A DNA stretch of 64,000 bases from Chitinibacter bivalviorum (lineage in GTDB: Bacteria; Pseudomonadota; Gammaproteobacteria; Burkholderiales; Chitinibacteraceae): contig NZ_CP058627.1 in the NCBI RefSeq assembly GCF_013403565.1, positions 1,240,001-1,304,000 on the forward strand, in the 5' to 3' direction. Each line of letters opens with the position of its first letter. Within the stretch, counting starts at the first letter, position 1. The notes beneath the pieces are model-generated. The model was given only the letters and a program-made list of their open reading frames with translations. It had not been told where the DNA came from and did not search any database. Positions 9,177 through 16,705 of this stretch are shown here, piece by piece. The position numbers and the translations under genes were made by a program.

Positions 9177-9362
9177 TTATTTAAGCGGGCATGTATTGAT
9201 ACCCACTAATTTATAGAGTGGGCAAGAGCGAAGCAAGCCTGTTGCCAATGGCACCACCCCAATCCAACCCCAGACACCGATTACACCCAACAAGGTCAGC
9301 ACCAGCAACAACACCCCCACCGCGATACGAGCAACGCGATCCAAACCACCTACATTGTTCAT
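9177..9362 (-). CDS. Small DUF2892-family inner-membrane protein
   Basis: This 61-residue protein has two hydrophobic helices (about 12-28 and 30-45) and the family pattern MNNVGGLDRVARIAVG near the start with LLRSCPLYKLVGINTCP near the end. DUF2892 also forms the membrane tail of rhodanese YgaP in E. coli, and such small proteins often accompany sulfur-handling genes. It has a strong GGAGGTG ribosome site and starts 27 bases after trxC, so it is the last gene of the minus-strand sulfur unit. The exact function is unknown. Confidence 0.85.
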   Translation of the reverse strand: MNNVGGLDRVARIAVGVLLLVLTLLGVIGVWGWIGVVPLATGLLRSCPLYKLVGINTCPLK

Positions 9363-9389
9363 CTCACACCTCCTCGCGGCCCGAGCCGC

Positions 9390-9818
9390 TTATAAAAACT
9401 GCATTAACCAGGCTTTAAACTGGCCGGATGACATGGCGCCTGACACACGCTCCAGTTCCATGTTTTGCTCCAACATCAACAAAGTTGGAATACTGCGCAC
9501 GCGAAATTGATTACCCAACTCAGGTTCGGCTTCGGTATCCACCTTTACAAACAAGATTTTTCCCGCCATATCCTTTGCCGCAGCGGCAAACGTAGGTCCA
9601 AATTGCTGACAAGGTCCACACCACGGTGCCCAAAAATCAATCACCACCGGCAATTTTAAATGTTTGAGTAATTCCGGCAGCGACTCTTTTGTCGCCGCAA
9701 TAGGTGCCCCAGCCAATAAGGGTGCATGGCAAGCCCCACAGTTTGGCGCTTCATTTAAGCGCGTCGCTTCCAAACGGTTTTTAGCATGGCAGTGGGGGCA
9801 ATCGATTAACAAACTCAT
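9390..9818 (-). CDS. trxC: Thioredoxin 2 (TrxC), zinc-binding
   Basis: This is a 142-residue thioredoxin with the extra N-terminal zinc module of TrxC. Cysteine pairs CPHC (about 8-11) and CGAC (27-30) bind zinc, and the active site is WCGPC in FWAPWCGPCQQF near residues 65-76. The cis-proline region is SIPTLLM. It reduces protein disulfides and, in this setting, may resolve protein persulfides. It lies 7 bases after the MBL-fold gene and upstream of the DUF2892 gene, which indicates a three-gene operon. Confidence 0.95.
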   Translation of the reverse strand: MSLLIDCPHCHAKNRLEATRLNEAPNCGACHAPLLAGAPIAATKESLPELLKHLKLPVVIDFWAPWCGPCQQFGPTFAAAAKDMAGKILFVKVDTEAEPELGNQFRVRSIPTLLMLEQNMELERVSGAMSSGQFKAWLMQFL

Positions 9819-9825
9819 GTCTTTC

Positions 9826-10710
9826 TCACAAAGTATTTAGTGGCAATTTCAAATATTGGCGTCCATCAGCTTCCGCAGGCGGCAAATGACCAGCACGCAC
9901 GTTAACCTGTATCGACGGCATGATTAAAACGGGCATGGCCAACGTGGCATCGCGCGCTTCCCGCATTTTGACAAAGTCATCGCGGCTCGTCGCGGCCGAC
10001 AAATGAATATTATGCGCTTTATGTTCGGCAATACTGGCCTCCCACGCGGGATTAGCCCGGTTGGCAGGTTGATAATCATGACAAGCAAATGCTCTGGTCT
10101 CATCGGGAAGTTGATACAGCCGTTGTACCGAATCATATAAACGACCAGCATCTCCACCGGGAAAATCGCAGCGTGCCGACCCAACATCTGGCATAAACAA
10201 AGTATCACCCAAAAATAGCGCATCTCCAATCAAATACGCCACATCAGCAGGGGTATGTCCTGGCACCATTAATGCCTTTGCGGTCATTTGTCCAATACCC
10301 CACTCTTCATTATCCACCACCAAATGATCAAATTGGCGACCATCCGTGGCAAACTCATTCTCCATACCAAAGATGGGCTTAAAGATTTTTTGCACCTGCT
10401 CAATCCCTTTACCAATGGCGATTTTCCCGCCCAATTGCTGCTGCAACCAGGCGGCGGCAGACAAATGATCCGCATGAGCATGCGTCTCGAGTATCCAATC
10501 GAGCGTTAATTGCATGGCACGAATGCGATCTACGATTTTCTGCGCATTGCCGGTACTGGTTCTGGCGGATTTAGCATCGTAATCGAGCACCGGATCAATA
10601 ATTGCGGCATGCCCACCTAGCTTGTCATACACCAAGTAGGAAATCGTAAAAGTCGCTGGATCGTAAAATGCTTCAACCTGGGGTTGCTGCTGAGTATTTG
10701 CTACGGTCAT
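9826..10710 (-). CDS. MBL-fold metallohydrolase, persulfide-dioxygenase-like (Blh/ETHE1-like)
   Basis: The 294-residue protein has the metal-binding motif THAHADH near residues 96-102, a further His in VPGHTPADVAYL, and a C-terminal ACHDY. These features are typical of the ETHE1/Blh branch, which oxidises glutathione persulfide to sulfite using Fe(II) and O2. The GGHAAIIDPVLDYD segment near the N-terminus is characteristic. It is transcribed away from an ArsR-type regulator resembling BigR/SqrR, the known partner of such enzymes. Substrate specificity is inferred from this context; a glyoxalase-II-like hydrolase is the alternative. Confidence 0.85.
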   Translation of the reverse strand: MTVANTQQQPQVEAFYDPATFTISYLVYDKLGGHAAIIDPVLDYDAKSARTSTGNAQKIVDRIRAMQLTLDWILETHAHADHLSAAAWLQQQLGGKIAIGKGIEQVQKIFKPIFGMENEFATDGRQFDHLVVDNEEWGIGQMTAKALMVPGHTPADVAYLIGDALFLGDTLFMPDVGSARCDFPGGDAGRLYDSVQRLYQLPDETRAFACHDYQPANRANPAWEASIAEHKAHNIHLSAATSRDDFVKMREARDATLAMPVLIMPSIQVNVRAGHLPPAEADGRQYLKLPLNTL

Positions 10711-10742
10711 ATTGAACTCCTGTGATTCTTTATCGTTACAGC

Positions 10743-10779
10743 TTTACTTTACAATATATTTTTTTATATAATATGTCAA
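10743..10779 (+). promoter_or_regulatory. Promoter and AT-rich dyad operator for the ArsR-family sulfur regulator
   Basis: A perfect -10 TATAAT at 10767-10772 lies 18 bases after a TTTACT -35 at 10743-10748. An AT-rich imperfect dyad (ACAATATAT ... ATAATATGT, 10751-10776) covers the -10. It sits in the 93-base gap between the divergent MBL gene and the regulator, so one bound repressor could control both directions. Assignment to the BigR-like regulator is inferred from position; BigR boxes are also AT-rich dyads. Confidence 0.55.
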
Positions 10780-10803
10780 CGTTAGTTAACTAGAAGGTCA
10801 CTT

Positions 10804-11154
10804 ATGACTGACTTAGAAATGCAAGCAATGCGCTCAGCCGCGTGCAATGCCATTGGCCTACTCAAAAACCTCGCCAACGAAGATCGACTCATGCTGCTCT
10901 GCCAAATGGTAGACGGTGAAAAATGCGTTTCTGATTTCGAGGCCCTACTCGATATTCGCCAACCAACCCTGTCCCAACAATTGGGCGTGCTGCGTAATGC
11001 CGGTTTGGTCAATACGCGTCGGGATGGCAAACGCATTTATTACTCGCTCGCCAGCCAGGAAGTACACGAAATACTGTCACTTCTTTATAAGCTTTATTGC
11101 CCCATAGACTTAAACAAATTTGACGCTGCCCAAGGGAATGAAAATGCAAATTGA
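10804..11154 (+). CDS. ArsR-family transcriptional regulator, BigR/SqrR-like persulfide sensor
   Basis: This 116-residue winged-helix repressor has the recognition region IRQPTLSQQLGVLRNAGLV (52-70) and wing RRDGKRIYYSL. In BigR and SqrR two cysteines form a tetrasulfide link on exposure to persulfide. Here Cys33 (LMLLCQMV) and Cys99 (LYKLYCP) occupy matching places, with an extra Cys41. It lies between the divergent persulfide-dioxygenase-like gene and the YeeE genes. Its 3' end overlaps the next start by 11 bases, indicating translational coupling. It should release DNA under sulfide or persulfide stress. Confidence 0.88.
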   Translation: MTDLEMQAMRSAACNAIGLLKNLANEDRLMLLCQMVDGEKCVSDFEALLDIRQPTLSQQLGVLRNAGLVNTRRDGKRIYYSLASQEVHEILSLLYKLYCPIDLNKFDAAQGNENAN

Positions 11155-11572
11155 TCTGGCTCACTTTACCCCGCTCGCCTCGCTATTGGGCGGCGCCCTG
11201 ATTGGCCTCACCGCCGGCTTAATGATCTTGCTCGCTGGTCGTGTGGCTGGCATCGCCGGCATTATCGGTGGCTTAATTGGCGGCGCGGCAGATAAAAGCT
11301 GGCGACTCTTTTTTATCGCTGGCCTAGTCATTTCACCGCTGATTTGGTCGCTCTTTGCGCCTTTACCCGCGCTACAAATGGTCACGTCACCATTGGGCTT
11401 GATTATTGCAGGTCTCTTGGTCGGGATTGGCACGCGGTATGCCAATGGCTGCACCAGTGGTCATGGCGTCTGTGGTTTATCTCGTTTTTCCCTGCGCTCA
11501 TTGATCGCAGTATTGAGTTTTATGGGCACAGGCTTTGTGACCGTATTTATCATTAAACATCTACTCGGATAA
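11144..11572 (+). CDS. YeeE/YedE (DUF395) family sulfur-compound transporter, first half
   Basis: This is a 142-residue membrane protein with four hydrophobic segments. The family motif GTRYANGCTSGHGVCGLSR carries the conserved Cys that relays thiosulfate or related sulfur species in YeeE. The preferred start is ATG 11144, since AAGGGA lies 7 bases upstream; an upstream ATG at 11138 is too close to it and a TTG at 11120 adds residues not typical of the family. The paired gene downstream supplies the second half of the YeeE fold, like PmpA/PmpB in bigR operons. It overlaps the regulator's 3' end. Confidence 0.88.
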   Translation: MQIDLAHFTPLASLLGGALIGLTAGLMILLAGRVAGIAGIIGGLIGGAADKSWRLFFIAGLVISPLIWSLFAPLPALQMVTSPLGLIIAGLLVGIGTRYANGCTSGHGVCGLSRFSLRSLIAVLSFMGTGFVTVFIIKHLLG

Positions 11573-11586
11573 ACAAGGACACAAGC

Positions 11587-12015
11587 ATGAAATTCAATCT
11601 ATTTGGCCTGTTTAGCGGCGTTTTATTTGGCCTTGGACTGATCCTCGCAGGCATGGCGAACCCAGTCAAAGTTCAGGGTTTTCTCGACATTGCAGGTCTG
11701 TGGGATCCGAGTCTGGCATTTGTGATGGGTGGTGGCATTGGCGTTTCAATGGTTTTCTACGCCAAGGCAAAACGCACCTCATTGAGCCTGTTGACCAAAG
11801 AAGCGCTCAAAGTACCCAGCAATACCCTCATCGACAAACGTTTAGTGTTAGGCAGCGCAGCATTTGGCATTGGCTGGGGTATTGGGGGTATATGCCCAGG
11901 GCCAGCATTAGTAGCGGTAGGCATGGGATCACTAGGGGGGGTATTGTTCACCGTCGCAATGTTGGTGGGAATGTATCTCTTCGAAATCATTGAACGTCGC
12001 AACGCCAAAGCTTAA
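11587..12015 (+). CDS. YeeE/YedE-type (DUF6691-like) membrane protein, second half
   Basis: This 142-residue membrane protein begins with FGLFSGVLFGLGLILAGMAN and carries GGICPGPALVAVG near residues 101-113, the conserved C-P-G-P Cys motif of the second half of YeeE-type transporters. It starts 14 bases after its partner. The two probably assemble into one channel for thiosulfate, persulfide or a related sulfur compound. The transported species is inferred from the operon: regulator, transporter halves and a SulP protein. Confidence 0.88.
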   Translation: MKFNLFGLFSGVLFGLGLILAGMANPVKVQGFLDIAGLWDPSLAFVMGGGIGVSMVFYAKAKRTSLSLLTKEALKVPSNTLIDKRLVLGSAAFGIGWGIGGICPGPALVAVGMGSLGGVLFTVAMLVGMYLFEIIERRNAKA

Positions 12016-12017
12016 TC

Positions 12018-13766
12018 ATGTCCATACGCAGCCGATTTCGCCCTACTAGCTTATTGCCGCAATGGATGCGCCAGTATCATGGCGGCTTGTTCGCGGGCGA
12101 CTTCAGCGCAAGCGTGATTGTTGCGCTGCTATTGATCCCCCAAGGCTTGGCTTATGCCCAATTGGCGGGTTTACCGCCGATGGCAGGTTTGTATGCCAGC
12201 CTTGGCCCCTTATTGGTCTATGGTTTTTTTGGCAGTAGCATGACGCAATCGGTGGGCCCCATGGCCATTACATCGGCCATGACCGCCAGCGCCCTCGCCC
12301 CTTTGGCACTCGCAGGCAGTCGAGAATACCTTGCCCTGGCAGCCACACTGACCCTGCTATCTGGCCTAATGCTCACGCTGTTTGGCAAACTCAAACTGGG
12401 CCAAATGACACGACTGCTTTCGCTCCCTGTCGTGCAAGGATTTAGCGCGGGCACCGCTTTATTGATTGCACTCGGCCAAACTGGGGCATTACTGGGCGCC
12501 CAATGGCGTGGCGACACCTTGATTGCTTTAGCCCAACATGTACCCGCAGCTGTACAGCAACTCAGCGCAGCGCCATTGTTATTTGGATTATTCGGACTAC
12601 TGGCCATGTGGCTTAGTGCCAGTCCGGCAGCGGGTTTACTGCAAAAATTAGGATTAGCGCAAAACACGGCCCAACTGGCCGGAAAAGTGCTACCGCTCTT
12701 GACGATGATGGTGTTGGCCATCGCGCTGATCTGGCTTGACCCAGCCCACCAGATTAAAACCCTCGGCAAATTACCTGATGCTCATTTTGCCATTGAGCAC
12801 TTCAACCTTGATTTAGTGCAGATGCAATCTTTGGTATTACCAGCCCTTTTGATCGGTTTAGCTGGCTATCTACAAAGCATCACGGTAGCGCAAACCATCG
12901 CCGCCAGCCGCCACCAAACCATCGATGCCAATCGCGAATTAGTAGCACTGGGTAATTGCAATGTGGCGTCCGCATTTTTGGGCGGATTGCCAGTTAGCGG
13001 CGGATTTTCTCGTACCGTCGTCAATACCAGCGCGGGGGCACAAACGCCACTGGCTGGGATGATGTCTGCCGTCTGGATGTTACTGGCCCTGTGGTTGCTA
13101 TTACCTGCGCTGGCTTTCTTACCGCAAGCCTTGCTGGCGGCAACCATCATTCTGGCTACGAGCCGCATGATCTCATTCGAACAATTACGCAAAGCCTGGC
13201 AATTTGATCGCCGCGATGGGCTCGCTTGGATAGTCACCTTCACTGGGGTGTTACTCACCGGCCCGATGTTGGGTATTGCACTCGGGGTTGGGATTGCCAT
13301 CTTGCTCTATGTATGGCGCAGCCATAAGCCGCATATCGCCGTCGTTGGGCAAGTACCCCATACCGAGCACTACCGCAATGTAGAACGTTTTCAGACCCAA
13401 ACGGTGCCGACCATATTGGCGATCCGAGTCGATGAAAATCTATATTTTGCGAACACCGCCAATGTGATCGAGCAGATTAAACATCAGCTCAATATTCATG
13501 CTGCATCAGGGCAAATCAAACATCTGCTATTGATCTTATCTGCCGTCAATAGCATTGATTACAGCGCGATCAATGACCTCAAAGAGTGGCACAAAGCATT
13601 AGCCGATGCGGGCATTACGCTGCATTTAGCAGAGGTTAAAGGCCCGGTACTCGAAACGCTGATGCATGGCGATTTACTCGAGCACCTAGATCGCGCGCCG
13701 TTTATTTCTACTCACGCGGCATTTACGGCTCTTTCACCTCGGCAGCAAGAAGATTACACCATATAG
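12018..13766 (+). CDS. SulP-family inorganic anion (sulfate) transporter with STAS domain
   Basis: This 582-residue inner-membrane transporter shows the SulP signature early (LLIPQGLAYAQLAGLPPMAGLYAS, about residues 37-60), then many hydrophobic segments to about residue 430. A C-terminal STAS domain follows (about 450-570, with LLLILSAVNSIDYSAINDL). It starts 2 bases after the preceding gene, so it ends the plus-strand sulfur operon. It would move sulfate or sulfite, the end products of persulfide oxidation, or bicarbonate; the ion is not decided by sequence. A MITE lies just downstream. Confidence 0.92.
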   Translation: MSIRSRFRPTSLLPQWMRQYHGGLFAGDFSASVIVALLLIPQGLAYAQLAGLPPMAGLYASLGPLLVYGFFGSSMTQSVGPMAITSAMTASALAPLALAGSREYLALAATLTLLSGLMLTLFGKLKLGQMTRLLSLPVVQGFSAGTALLIALGQTGALLGAQWRGDTLIALAQHVPAAVQQLSAAPLLFGLFGLLAMWLSASPAAGLLQKLGLAQNTAQLAGKVLPLLTMMVLAIALIWLDPAHQIKTLGKLPDAHFAIEHFNLDLVQMQSLVLPALLIGLAGYLQSITVAQTIAASRHQTIDANRELVALGNCNVASAFLGGLPVSGGFSRTVVNTSAGAQTPLAGMMSAVWMLLALWLLLPALAFLPQALLAATIILATSRMISFEQLRKAWQFDRRDGLAWIVTFTGVLLTGPMLGIALGVGIAILLYVWRSHKPHIAVVGQVPHTEHYRNVERFQTQTVPTILAIRVDENLYFANTANVIEQIKHQLNIHAASGQIKHLLLILSAVNSIDYSAINDLKEWHKALADAGITLHLAEVKGPVLETLMHGDLLEHLDRAPFISTHAAFTALSPRQQEDYTI

Positions 13767-13823
13767 GTATTTTATTGAAAATCAACCCAATCAAAGCTTA
13801 TATAGACATACCCCTTATTTCTT

Positions 13824-13960
13824 GGGCATGTTCAGATAACGTGTTGATAACAAGAGTCGTAGGGTGGGGTAGCCCCTTAGGGCGTAACCCACCCTACGAA
13901 TATCGTTTTTCGTAGTCAAACCAAGTTCTGTTCATATCAACACATAATCTGAACATGCCC
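13824..13960. mobile_element. 137-bp MITE with 26-bp terminal inverted repeats and an 8-bp target duplication
   Basis: The ends are inverted repeats at 13824-13849 and 13935-13960, starting GGGCATGTTCAGAT; 24 of 26 positions match. An exact 8-bp direct repeat TATTTCTT flanks the element (13816-13823 and 13961-13968). The interior holds a nested palindrome at 13858-13898 (CGTAGGGTGGG ... CCCACCCTACG around a GCCCCTTAGGGC core). It has no coding capacity, so it must have been moved by a transposase elsewhere. It lies between convergent SulP and fbpC genes and supplies the last base of the fbpC stop codon. An 8-bp duplication fits several IS families (for example ISL3, IS1595, IS6); I cannot choose between them. 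Confidence 0.88.
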
Positions 13961-15000
13961 TATTTCTTGAAAACAATCAGGTGATCCATCTCCAGCTCGA
14001 TTCCAATATCTTCACCTATCGCATGATTATGATGACTGGGCACCAATGACAATAAAGTCTGCCCAGATGGCAGCGCCAAGGTATAGAGAAATTGCGCGCC
14101 GCGAAATGCCTTGGCCATCACTTTAGCTTGCAGCGAGCTGCGGTCATTGTGCTGAATGTCATCAGGTCGAATCAGCACCTCCATGTCGCAGCCAAGGCAG
14201 CATTCAACCGGCGTTGTGCGGCAAATCTGGCCTAGCTCAAATTCAATACACTGGGGTGCCGTCAGCTTGGCCGGCAATAACACACCTTCACCAATAAAAT
14301 TGGCTACGAATCGATCTGCTGGCTCATGGTACAAATCATACGGCGTGCCCCATTGGCAGATTTTTCCATCGGCCATTACACCGATCTGATCAGCCATGGC
14401 AAATGCTTCACGTTGATCATGCGTCACCAAAATGGCCGTGGTGCCCGTCGCTTTTAAAATAGCGCGAACTTCTTGTCCTAGTCGCTCCCGCAACTCGACA
14501 TCCAGATTAGAAAACGGCTCATCCAGCAACAATAAGCGCGGTTGTGGCGCCAAAGCACGTGCTAGTGCAACGCGCTGTTGCTGCCCACCCGATAGCTCAT
14601 GCATATAGCGCGCGCCCAAGTCAGCCAAGCCCACGAGTTCGAGCATCTGAGCCACGCGAGCGGCTTGCTCCGACTTACTCATGTGCTGAATTCCGAATGC
14701 CACATTGCCTGCAACAGTCAGATGCGGGAATAAGGCGTAATCTTGAAACACCATGCCCACACCGCGCATTTGGGGCGCAACTAAACTCGCGGGGCTAGAC
14801 ACCAGCTGATCATCAAGATAAATCTCACCATCACGCAAAGATTCAAAGCCCGCAATGGCCCGCAGCATTGTCGTTTTACCGCAACCCGACGCGCCCAATA
14901 GGCATGCGATTTCGCCCACATTGAGCACAAACGACAAGCCTGCCACCACATGGCGTTCGCCAAAAGCAATCCGAACTTGATCAACACGAAGTAATGCCAT
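13960..15000 (-). CDS. fbpC: Fe(3+) ABC transporter ATP-binding protein FbpC
   Basis: This 346-residue ATPase powers ferric iron import. Walker A is GASGCGKTT (about 36-44), the Q-loop is VFQDYALFPHL, the signature is LSGGQQQRVALARAL, Walker B is LLLLDEPFSNLD and the switch His is in ILVTHDQREAFA. A C-terminal TOBE-like regulatory domain follows. It starts 3 bases after fbpB. The stop is now TAG, formed where the MITE joined the gene. Removing the MITE restores TAA at the same codon, so the protein was not altered. Confidence 0.92.
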   Translation of the reverse strand: MALLRVDQVRIAFGERHVVAGLSFVLNVGEIACLLGASGCGKTTMLRAIAGFESLRDGEIYLDDQLVSSPASLVAPQMRGVGMVFQDYALFPHLTVAGNVAFGIQHMSKSEQAARVAQMLELVGLADLGARYMHELSGGQQQRVALARALAPQPRLLLLDEPFSNLDVELRERLGQEVRAILKATGTTAILVTHDQREAFAMADQIGVMADGKICQWGTPYDLYHEPADRFVANFIGEGVLLPAKLTAPQCIEFELGQICRTTPVECCLGCDMEVLIRPDDIQHNDRSSLQAKVMAKAFRGAQFLYTLALPSGQTLLSLVPSHHNHAIGEDIGIELEMDHLIVFKK

Positions 15001-15003
15001 GGT

Positions 15004-16611
15004 TTAGTCCTGTTTATTTTCTGATTGAATGACCAAGAGAACGACGGGGATTAATCCTGTCAGCACGATCATCAAACTCGGCAATGCGGCATTGGCCCAC
15101 ATTCCTTCTGAAGTCATCTCAAACACCCGCACGGCCAAGGTATCCCAGCCAAAGGGGCGCGTCATCAAGGTAATCGGCATTTCTTTCATCACATCAACAA
15201 AGCACATTAGCAGCGCGGTCAACATCCCCCCGCGCAGCATCGGCAAATGTAAACGCCATAACAGCTGGCGTTGATTCAAGCCCAAAGAGCGTGCGGCGTC
15301 TTCCTGATTGCGACTAATGCGCTGCATTGTGCTATCCATAGGCTGAAAGGCCACCGCCATAAAACGCGCCGCCAAAGCCAATAACATGACAGCCACCGAG
15401 CCCTTGAGCACTTGAAACGTCGCAAAACCCATGCTTTGCGCGATAGGGATCAACAAATTATCCAACCAAGCAATCGGCAAGAATACGCCCACGGCCAAGA
15501 CCGAGCCTGGCACGGCATAGCCCAAGGTGGCCAAACGCACCATCCAGCGCGTCGCGCGCGAATTAAAACGACGAGCAATAAACACCAACAATAGCGCCAG
15601 CAAGCTGACCAAACTAGCCGCCAAAATCGAAATCATCATCGAGCGCAAAGTAAAACCGAGATAGCGACTATCCAAATCCTCTTGCAAAATCGATTTCGCC
15701 CACACCAGCAATTGAATCACAGGGATCACAAAGGCAATCAATAACACTGCACTACACAGTGCAATCACCGCGATCTGGTGCCAGCGTTTCAATTGGATCC
15801 GCTCAGCAGCAACAATGCGCGAATGATAATGTCGCGCACCGCGCGCCCAATGCTCCATCCCCACCAGCACCAGCACAAAGATCACCAGCAAAGACGCCAA
15901 CTGCGAAGCCGCAGGCAAATTAAATAGCGAAAACCATGACTTATAAATCGCGGTCGTAAACGTATCAAAATTGAAAATTGCCACCGTGCCAAAATCAGCC
16001 AGCGTTTCCATCAAAGCCAGCGTCAGGCCGCCAATCAACCAAGGTCGCGCCATCGGCAGGGCCACCTGCCAAAAACCTTGGGCACGCGATAAACCCAGCA
16101 TTTGTGCAGCTTCCAAAGCCCTTTTCCCTTGCGTTAAAAATGCATTGCGCGCCAGTAGATAGACATAAGGGTAAAAAGCCAGCGACAACACCAGCACGAC
16201 GCCACCGATCGAGCGTATCCGGGGAAACCAACTGGAATCTCCGCCAATATCTCGAATTAGCGTTTGCACTGGCCCGGTAAAATCAAGCAAGCCTACCTGC
16301 ACAAACGCCAGCACATAAGCTGGCATAGCCAGTGGCAGCATCAAGGCCCAGCTAAAAAAGCGCCTCCCAGGAAATTCGCACACAGCGGTAAACCATGCGA
16401 GCGGTACGCCCAATAGCAGCACGCCGCAACCGACTCCGAGCATCAAAATTAAAGTATTATTGATGACCTCAGGCAGCACATATTCGCTGAGATGAGCCCA
16501 TACCTCGGGCTGTGGATGCAAAAACGACCCCAACACAACCAGCAAAGGTATGAGGGTTAATAAAGCAATCGGCGCGACCAATAAGGGCCCGCGCAACATG
16601 GTTAATCGCAT
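15004..16611 (-). CDS. fbpB: Fe(3+) ABC transporter permease FbpB
   Basis: The 535-residue protein has about twelve hydrophobic segments in two homologous halves, the usual fused permease of FbpABC/SfuABC iron importers. Each half has an EAA-like coupling loop, seen in ALEAAQMLGLSRAQGFWQVALP and DAARSLGLNQRQLLWRLHLP. It lies in the inner membrane between fbpA and fbpC and is almost adjacent to fbpC. A hairpin between fbpA and fbpB may lower its expression relative to the binding protein. Confidence 0.92.
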   Translation of the reverse strand: MRLTMLRGPLLVAPIALLTLIPLLVVLGSFLHPQPEVWAHLSEYVLPEVINNTLILMLGVGCGVLLLGVPLAWFTAVCEFPGRRFFSWALMLPLAMPAYVLAFVQVGLLDFTGPVQTLIRDIGGDSSWFPRIRSIGGVVLVLSLAFYPYVYLLARNAFLTQGKRALEAAQMLGLSRAQGFWQVALPMARPWLIGGLTLALMETLADFGTVAIFNFDTFTTAIYKSWFSLFNLPAASQLASLLVIFVLVLVGMEHWARGARHYHSRIVAAERIQLKRWHQIAVIALCSAVLLIAFVIPVIQLLVWAKSILQEDLDSRYLGFTLRSMMISILAASLVSLLALLLVFIARRFNSRATRWMVRLATLGYAVPGSVLAVGVFLPIAWLDNLLIPIAQSMGFATFQVLKGSVAVMLLALAARFMAVAFQPMDSTMQRISRNQEDAARSLGLNQRQLLWRLHLPMLRGGMLTALLMCFVDVMKEMPITLMTRPFGWDTLAVRVFEMTSEGMWANAALPSLMIVLTGLIPVVLLVIQSENKQD

Positions 16612-16631
16612 ACATTTCTGCCAAAGACAAA

Positions 16632-16657
16632 GGGCAGCACCAGCAATCTGGCCTGCC
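16632..16657 (-). terminator. Hairpin between fbpA and fbpB (likely partial terminator or attenuator)
   Basis: On the minus strand a G/C-rich hairpin (GGGCAG ... CTGCCC with an inner CCAG/CTGG stem and ATTG loop) is followed by a weak CTTTGTCTTT tract. It lies just upstream of the fbpB start. A second small stem (ATCCAT/ATGGAT, 16689-16706) abuts the fbpA stop. Such hairpins commonly keep binding-protein mRNA in excess over permease mRNA. Confidence 0.6.
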
Positions 16658-16705
16658 CTATTGGTTTCAAATCGCCAATTGGCTATTTATCCATCATTCA
16701 ATGGA

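Noticed and set aside
12218..12769. 183-residue antisense frame within the SulP gene
   Set aside because: It lies entirely opposite a clear transporter gene and has no family features or ribosome site. The same applies to other long antisense frames (for example inside tamB, dnaE and fadN).
13858..13898. CRISPR-like repeat or plain terminator
   Set aside because: It is a single palindrome, not an array. The outer inverted ends and exact target duplication show it is the core of a MITE, though it may still stop transcription.
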